Assembly (NCBI RefSeq): GCF_022539315.1
Contig: NC_066342.1
Coordinates: 12,707,402 to 12,771,401 of the forward strand
Direction: 5' to 3'
DNA: 64,000 nt
Origin: Serinus canaria
Taxonomy: Eukaryota; Chordata; Aves; Passeriformes; Fringillidae
This document shows positions 58,679 through 64,000 of this stretch, one piece after another. Every line of letters begins with the position of its first letter. Within the stretch, counting starts at the first letter, position 1. The notes below the pieces were generated by a model. The model did not search any database. It worked only from the letters and a program-made list of their open reading frames with translations, and was not told where the DNA came from. A program made the position numbers and the translations under genes.

Positions 58679-59170
58679 GGGAGCAGGAATAACAGTTCTT
58701 TATTGGGGAAGAAAATAAAAAGATAAAATAAACAATGCAGTAAACTGAAACAACACTGACAGAATCAGAACACAACCTGACACCCTGCTGGTCAGGGTGT
58801 TGGTAACAGTCCAATTGAAATGGTGGTTGCAGCCCTCCTGGAGTGGCAGGTGTGGTTCCGTTGAAGCAGTGATCCTGTAGAAGGGTGTAGTCTTCCTCTG
58901 GGAATCCAGTGGAAAAGGCAGCTGCTCCTTTGGGAATCCAGTGGAAAGGTTGTCCTGGTGTCCCAAAATCTCAGATTATATTCAGTTAGGAATGCTTAGC
59001 TCCTCCCTCTGGGCAGAGCATCTCACAATGGGATGCTATAATTTTTATCAGTCATGCAGTGACCCTCAGTGGCCCATTAGCAGAAGATATCTCCTGGAGG
59101 GAGGATTGGTTTGTGGAAGAGATAAAGAAAATTGCCCAATTACCAGAAGATAACTGCCACACCTCTAACA
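58679..59170 (-). mobile_element. Antisense ERVL-type LTR
   Basis: Reverse polyadenylation signal at about 58699-58704. It ends CACACCTCTAACA. The body ('gatcctgtagaagggtg' and the repeated 'gggaatccagtggaaa') resembles a common songbird LTR. No TSD was found. Confidence 0.7.
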
Positions 59171-59449
59171 GATGGCAAACAGAATACACACATTACCTTG
59201 CAATCTAGGAAAGCATGTTAGCCTAAGGGACTGTGATCTCACCCAGCAGCTCCTGGAAGTGAGTGCTGCAAACTCCGGTGGTACATGGGACATATTGCTA
59301 GCTGAGGGCAGCTGGGTTTGTCAAATTGGATGAAAAACATCATTCAAATTGGACCCATGCTGTCTTCTGTTACCCTGTCTGCAAGAGGCCCTTGCAAGTA
59401 GAATAAGGCAGAGCACTTTGCATTTTTTAGTGTAACCGAAAGGGTGAGT
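59171..59449 (+). mobile_element. 3' internal remnant of an ERV
   Basis: Matches 6841-6893 and 7612-7712 in type and position, ending in the polypurine run 'accgaaagggtgag' before the LTR at 59450. Confidence 0.5.
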
Positions 59450-59757
59450 TGTCACTATGCAGCTGATCTGAAGTGGCCCCCAAAACTCAACCAACCTAGA
59501 AAAAAACAAGTCCCCAGATAAGGTGGGGATAGGTTGGATTCAAACCCAAGTAAAGACCTCAGCCAACCCTGTTTTAGCTTAGATGCAGATACACCAATGG
59601 CCAGAGAGCTAGGCGGGGAAAAGTCTCATCCAATCAGCTCTCTGAGTCTGGGAAATTCAAAGCCCCTATAAAAATGGCAGCCATAATAAACTCAGCGCTG
59701 TTTGCTGATGACCCACGGTGTTGTTTGTCTGTCTCCAACCCACAACTCCACCTTACA
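59450..59757 (+). mobile_element. LTR, second copy of the 7713-8029 family
   Basis: The 308-bp block starts TGTCACTATGCAG and ends CACCTTACA. It has 'cccctataaaaatggc' (TATA) and AATAAA near 59687. Confidence 0.75.
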
Positions 59758-59833
59758 AACACCAATCAAGGAGATTCATTGGATGGCTAATTGTTTTTAT
59801 TATCTCTGCAATAATAATGATAGCTATGGCTGC
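59758..59833 (+). pseudogene. env: Betaretrovirus-type env, start of transmembrane subunit
   Basis: A short hydrophobic stretch (WLIVFIISAIIMIAMA) fits the fusion-peptide region. It is cut by the LTR at 59834, and the same frame continues at 60485. Upstream env is lost at the LTR ending at 59757. Confidence 0.75.
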
Positions 59834-60484
59834 TGTTATGAGTAGAAAAGTTGTCCATTTTTTTTAAAGGTTGCATAGTTCACAAGTTACACCAATTGCT
59901 GCCAAGTTGGAGTTCTAACTATTTGTTGTTAATAATTTCATGTTGTAATCACCTATTGTTAATAGTTTTTCTTTAACTACCTGTTGCTGATGGTTGGGAA
60001 TCCCCCTTTTTGTTGAGTATCACCCTGCTGCTTCCTGGAGCATGGCACCCGGGACTGTGAGGAGGAGGGGACAAAGGGGTTGGCATGCAAATGAGGAAAC
60101 CCCTCACCAAACCTAGCAAGAAAAACCCCTAAAAACAACGAGCCAACACGGAATTAAGAGATCAAAGTGATGTCTACACGTGCGGAACAGAATCCAGCAT
60201 CCACTAAGACGCTTTTTACCTTTCGCCCTAACCTAAAAAGACGTTGGCTAGAAAGAGGACCCCAAATGTCAAACCAAAAAACTGGGAATCTCCTGGTGTT
60301 CTCGTGAGGATGGAAGCCCCAGCTCTGCCTGCAGACCAGCGGACAAAGCTGCACTTTTCCTCCTCCTCCGTGCCACTCCTGGAAGCAGCGGCAGCGTGAG
60401 CGCAACCCGTTGGTTCTTCCCACCCGAGCTGATTTTTAATAAAGGCATTAAAAAGGAGAAAGATCTCCTGCCCTATTTATTTCA
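59834..60484 (+). mobile_element. Solo LTR inside env
   Basis: The 651-bp block starts TGTTATGAG and ends TTATTTCA. A 5-bp TSD, GCTGC, lies at 59829-59833 and 60485-60489. AATAAA is at 60438-60443. Confidence 0.88.
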
Positions 60485-61009
60485 GCTGCTGTAGCAATGA
60501 TGGCGCTAAAAAAAGCTGTGCAAACTGCTCATGCTGTTGCTAATGGGCTAGGTAACTCTACGGCAGAAATGGCCATGCAAATGAATATTGATCAACAAGT
60601 ATTAGTGAGATTAGATGCATTAGAAACAGCACTAGTGTGGTTAGGAGATCAACGAGAAGCTGTAAACACTTGCCTGAAACGTCACTGCAATTGGGAACAC
60701 CAGCAACAGGGGCTGTGTGCTACTCCCCTTCACTGGAATCAAACCACTACTCGCTGGGAACATGTTAAAGCCCATTTACAGGGTGCCTTTGCTACTAACA
60801 TTAATGGCAAAGTGCAAGATTTGGCCCAATCCCTAAAACAGCAAATGGCAAGTGTGCAAAAGCTGACAGAACAAAATGTATGGGATGAGTTGTCTAATAG
60901 TGTACAATGGGTTAATCCCAAGCACTGTTTTGAGGGAGTTAATTTACGCATTTGGGTTTTTATGGCAGTGGGAGGTTTTGTAATCTTTTGTGTGTTTATA
61001 GTTCTGTGA
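60485..61009 (+). pseudogene. env: Betaretrovirus-type env transmembrane subunit, long open frame
   Basis: An open frame of 170 codons from ATG 60497 (and open up to the LTR edge) has no stop. Counting from that Met, residues 1-50 carry a helical region (IDQQVLVRLDALETALVWLG). Cysteines lie at 59, 64, 74 and 144, with possible N-glycosylation at NST 20 and NQT 81. A membrane span is at about 152-170, ending in IVL. There is no C-x6-CC, so it differs from the env of ERVK-1 and ERVK-3. The start Met is not the native one, because the upstream env is missing. This is a preserved remnant, not a complete gene. Confidence 0.85.
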
Positions 61010-61106
61010 CTCATCTGGAAACATTGACCACCTCTGAGGAGACAAAGTCCAGGTGCTTGCTATGATCGCCATGAACCTTTCGCACAAAAAACAAAAAAGG
61101 GAGAGA
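61010..61106 (+). promoter_or_regulatory. 3' untranslated end and polypurine tract
   Basis: The purine run 'caaaaaacaaaaaaggga' (about 61085-61106) ends where a TG-starting LTR begins. Confidence 0.75.
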
Positions 61107-61340
61107 TGTGAGAATGGTGCCAAACACCTGGCATCCTAACCAAGATTAGAACAAGAGAATGTTAGCCCTAAAGGCCCTGCTAATTTGTGTGTTTGCTGAA
61201 GGATGCAGTGGAATCTCATTTCTTGGTGGCAAACCACCATATGAGTGTGTGACATTGTGATTGAAAACAATCACGTGCATGGAATGCTTGAGACAAGTTT
61301 TTCATGTTACAAAATTAGCAAGGGGCCCTAGGTGTTTCCT
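61107..61340 (+). mobile_element. 3' LTR of the env-bearing element, truncated
   Basis: Begins TGTGAGAATGG directly after the polypurine tract. Only U3-like sequence is seen before another LTR-like block starts near 61340. Confidence 0.65.
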
Positions 61341-61611
61341 TTTCAGCCCCTAAAATCAAGAGCCAAACAAAGTTAGGTGATAAAATGCAGTTACCTTTAA
61401 TGAAGGATCCCTCCAGGTGCCCAATATGCCGAAATACACACTGAAAATGCGCCAAAGATGCACACGTGACATAGGGCAAGTAGTTTTATAAGTTGTCTTG
61501 GGGATGGTTTATTATCCCATCCCATGTTTGGGGTCTTTGATTTGTTTTGTTTTGTGCCCAGGAGTGGTGGCTGTCCCCATCCCATCCACTCATCTTCCCT
61601 AGCTCCAGGGC
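61341..61611 (-). mobile_element. Antisense LTR-like fragment
   Basis: A reverse polyadenylation signal (tttatt at about 61508) lies in non-coding sequence. Ends not determined. Confidence 0.4.
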
Positions 61612-62606
61612 TGTCATGATGATTGGAAACTGAGCTGGGGTTTCTAGGGGGAGTTTGGGGTGGGGCGAGAGGCAGTCCCTCTCTCTTCTGGTGGGTGGTT
61701 TGGCTAGACACATGCAGCCAGTATCTCTGATCAGGTATTCTGCTGTTTCTGTGGGGTTTGCCTGCTTTTTCTTTTTGTGTTTTTTTTTTTGCTTTGGTAC
61801 TGTGACTGAGCTTGTCTGCTGGGCTTCTTTTGCTGCTCTGCTGTCGGGAAGCCCAGAGCCAGTATGTGGCCCACCAGGAGACAGGACCGCCCTTGTTTCC
61901 CACCAGGGGGCTGCCCCCACCCTACTCACAGCCCAGATCCAAAGGAACAGCCAGCACCAGTGAGAAAAGCCTGAGGAGCCTTTTTCCATACTGCATACAG
62001 GAACCAGATTGCTAGTGCCCAACCCCCCTCATACCTCCGCCATTTCTCCGAGTTTTTGCTACACTTTAGCCTTTCACCTTCTGCCTGCCGAGAGGTCCTG
62101 CCATTTCATCTTGCTTCTCCTGAGGTTTCCTGCTACAGCTCCTTTTGCTATCTAAAGAGGGCACTGGGATGGGTTGCCCCCGGAGGTTTGTAAAGGAAAC
62201 CCCTCCTCCATCCCATCCCACCAGCTGCGCCCGCCATTACCACATGGTCCCCCAACTCACACCGGAGTGCTCCCTTCAGCCACGGGGGAATCATTGCACC
62301 CACCCTACCCACCAGGAGCCTGCCAGCCTCCCTGCCAGCTGTGACCATAACTACACCAAAGGGGAAAGTGCCTGCAGCTGAGAAGGCTGTTATTGGGTTT
62401 CTGGGTCTGTTTGTTGTTGCTGCCATTGCTGTTTGTTTGCCTTGTTATACATACCAGTACAGAACTGTCATTCTTTTTCCTATACCTTTGCCTGAAAGCC
62501 CCTTTATTTTGAAATTATAATAATTCGGAGGGAAAGGGGTCATATTTTTCATTCCACGGGAAGCTTCTGCCTTCCTTAGCAGACACCTGTCTTTCAAACC
62601 AAGACA
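61612..62606 (+). mobile_element. ERVL-type LTR, about 995 bp
   Basis: Starts TGTCATGATGATTGG and ends AACCAAGACA, imperfect inverted ends. Contains a T-run at about 61782 and GC-rich central sequence. Its tail is repeated in reverse at 58552-58678. No TSD was found. Confidence 0.7.
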
Positions 62607-62669
62607 TAAGTTTAGCAAATTAACATAATTGACAAGAATCTCCAATAACAAACACAGGTGATTAAGTAA
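62607..62669. other. Short spacer
   Basis: AT-rich. It continues after the next LTR as 63075-63445. Confidence 0.3.
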
Positions 62670-62675
62670 TTCCCC

Positions 62676-63068
62676 TGTCACCATGATATTTTCTGAAAAA
62701 TCCCTTTGCCAGGATTTTTCTCCTGAGAAGCTGAGAAGCCTCAGAGGAAAAGAAAAACAATAATTATCTGCTGCTGTGGAATGCAAGAGGTGCATCTTTG
62801 ATTGGTCCATGTTGGTTGTTTCTAATTAATGGCCAATCACAGTCAGCTGGCTCAGACTCTCTGGGAGTCACAAGCTTTTGTTATCCTTCCTTTCTATTCC
62901 TTGATAGCCTTCTGATGAAATCCTTTCTCTATTCTTTTAGTATAGTTTTAATATATAATTTTCTTTTAATATAACATATATCATAAAATAATAAATCAGA
63001 CTTCTGAAATGTGGAGTCAAGATTTTCATCTCTTCCCCCGTCCTGGGACCCCTGCGAACACCACCACA
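62676..63068 (+). mobile_element. Solo ERVK-type LTR
   Basis: The 393-bp block starts TGTCACCATG and ends CACCACCACA. A perfect 6-bp TSD, TTCCCC, lies at 62670-62675 and 63069-63074. Unlike its relatives it ends in CA. Confidence 0.93.
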
Positions 63069-63074
63069 TTCCCC

Positions 63075-63445
63075 CTCTTGGTTCAACCCCTTTCTGAAGT
63101 CCCCCTTCCTTGCTAGTTGTTTATGGGAAATTGTCTTGGTAAGGTGTCTTGTCCTTGATTCCCATAAGAAGCGAGATCACAAATTTATCTAATAGGAAAA
63201 GTACTGAAATACTGAAGTTAGGAAACTACATATAATAACTGTCTACAGAGCTACGAATATATATGGAGAATATATGAAAGCAAAAATCACTTTGGCATCA
63301 TAGGGACCAATGAGAAGGTGATTGTTTATCTGTAACAAAATTAAATAAAAGGGAGCTTGCATGAGAAAAAGAGAGACAAGGAGAAAGAGAAAACCTGCCA
63401 AGCCCAATACTATTATATTGCATCAGTGTATTATTTTCATAGTTT
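63075..63445. other. Unclassified spacer
   Basis: No feature recognised. It may be ERV interior or unique DNA. Confidence 0.3.
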
Positions 63446-63465
63446 TATATATATATATATATATT
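63446..63465. repeat. (TA)n microsatellite
   Basis: About ten TA units, read directly. Confidence 0.9.
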
Positions 63466-63479
63466 TAGATTTAGATTTT

Positions 63480-64000
63480 CCTTTGCATTTAAACTCATCA
63501 CCAACAGTGTTCCATCCCTCTAATCATCTTTGTGGCTTCCTCTGGACCCACTCTAACAGGTCAATGCCCTTTCTGTGCTGGAGATCCCAGATCTGGATAC
63601 AGTACTCCATGTGGGATCTCATGAGGGCAGATTAGAAGAGGAGAATCACCTCCCTCAACCTGCTGGGTGCATCTCTTTAGATGCAGCCCAGGATACATTT
63701 GGCCTTCTGGGATGCAAGTGCACACTATTGGCTCATGTTCAGTTTTTTGTCCACCAGAACCCTCAGGTCTTTCTCCACAGGGCTGCTCTCAATGAGTTCT
63801 CCCAGTCTGTACTCACGTTTGGGGTTGCACCCAACTCAGGTGCAGCACCTTACATTTGGCCTTGTTGAACTTCACAAGGTCCTTGGGCCTACTTCTCAAG
63901 CTTGTCCAGGTCCCTCTGGATAGCATCCTTTCCTTCTGTTGTGTAGACTTCACCACTCAGCTTCATGCCATCTGCAAATTTGCTGTGGGTGCACTCAATC
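63480..64000 (-). mobile_element. Antisense CR1 fragment, running off the end
   Basis: The text ('ggatacagtactccatgtggg', 'cagccttctgcaaatttgctg'-like) is the reverse of the CR1 5' part common in birds. It is non-coding on the plus strand apart from short frames. It continues past the window end. Confidence 0.75.

Noticed and set aside
61486..62022. Minus-strand frames of 168-178 codons
   Set aside because: They cover two LTR-like blocks in opposite orientation and have no homology that I can name.
1..64000. CRISPR arrays, bacterial operons, tRNA or rRNA genes
   Set aside because: No regularly spaced repeats or RNA gene signatures were seen, and all recognisable content is vertebrate mobile-element sequence.
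1..64000. A new functional biological system
   Set aside because: Every recognisable gene is a retroelement remnant with breaks. The unusual signals are structural and historical, not evidence of a working novel system.

Overview
The window looks like repeat-saturated bird DNA, most likely from a songbird (passerine). The signs are CR1 LINEs in both orientations plus many avian endogenous retroviruses (ERVs) of three kinds: ERVL (class III), ERVK/betaretrovirus-like (class II) and ERV1/gammaretrovirus-like (class I). I found no host protein-coding gene, tRNA, rRNA or CRISPR array. Density and nesting this high are typical of a poorly recombining region such as the W chromosome or pericentromeric heterochromatin. 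That placement is inference only.

Layout. 0-3.8 kb: two antisense LTRs, then an ERVL pol tail with its 3' LTR (ERVL-1). 3.8-6.8 kb: a CR1 ORF2 split by a solo LTR. 6.8-21 kb: a four-level nest. An antisense ERVL pol fragment holds a long LTR, that LTR holds a complete ERVK provirus (ERVK-1, 10169-19555), and the provirus gag holds another solo LTR. 21-26 kb: LTRs and the 5' end of an ERV1 (ERV1-B: LTR, proline-type PBS, gag). 26-32.3 kb: 5' two thirds of a second ERVK (ERVK-2), with a 1.2-kb ERVL LTR in its gag. 32.3-35.7 kb: LTR pieces and ERVL-2 pol. 35.7-41 kb: a decayed ERV1 (ERV1-A) with recognisable LTR, protease, RT and RNase H. 41-43.4 kb: LTRs and a CR1 tail. 43.4-53.7 kb: a whole minus-strand ERVK provirus (ERVK-3), bounded by a perfect TACTGA duplication and carrying six later LTR insertions. 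53.7-58.5 kb: two stretches that look single-copy, flanking LTRs and an antisense CR1. 58.5-63.1 kb: stacked LTRs around an env transmembrane fragment with an unbroken 170-codon frame. 63.1-64 kb: spacer and an antisense CR1 running off the end.

The genes do not form a working host system. They are fossils of separate invasions. Target-site duplications (TSDs) read directly from the sequence sort by family: 6 bp for ERVK-type, 5 bp for ERVL-type and 4 bp for one ERV1-type LTR. ERVK-1 keeps the protease DTGA, RT YMDD and integrase DDE residues, yet has in-frame stops, frameshifts and LTRs about 6-7% different by eye. No element here appears able to replicate. The most interesting signals are the nested insertion history, LTRs ending in TA rather than CA, a conserved U5 inverted repeat enclosing three copies of a short motif, a gamma/alpha-type env on ERVK pol, and an env/RNase H fusion frame in ERVK-3.
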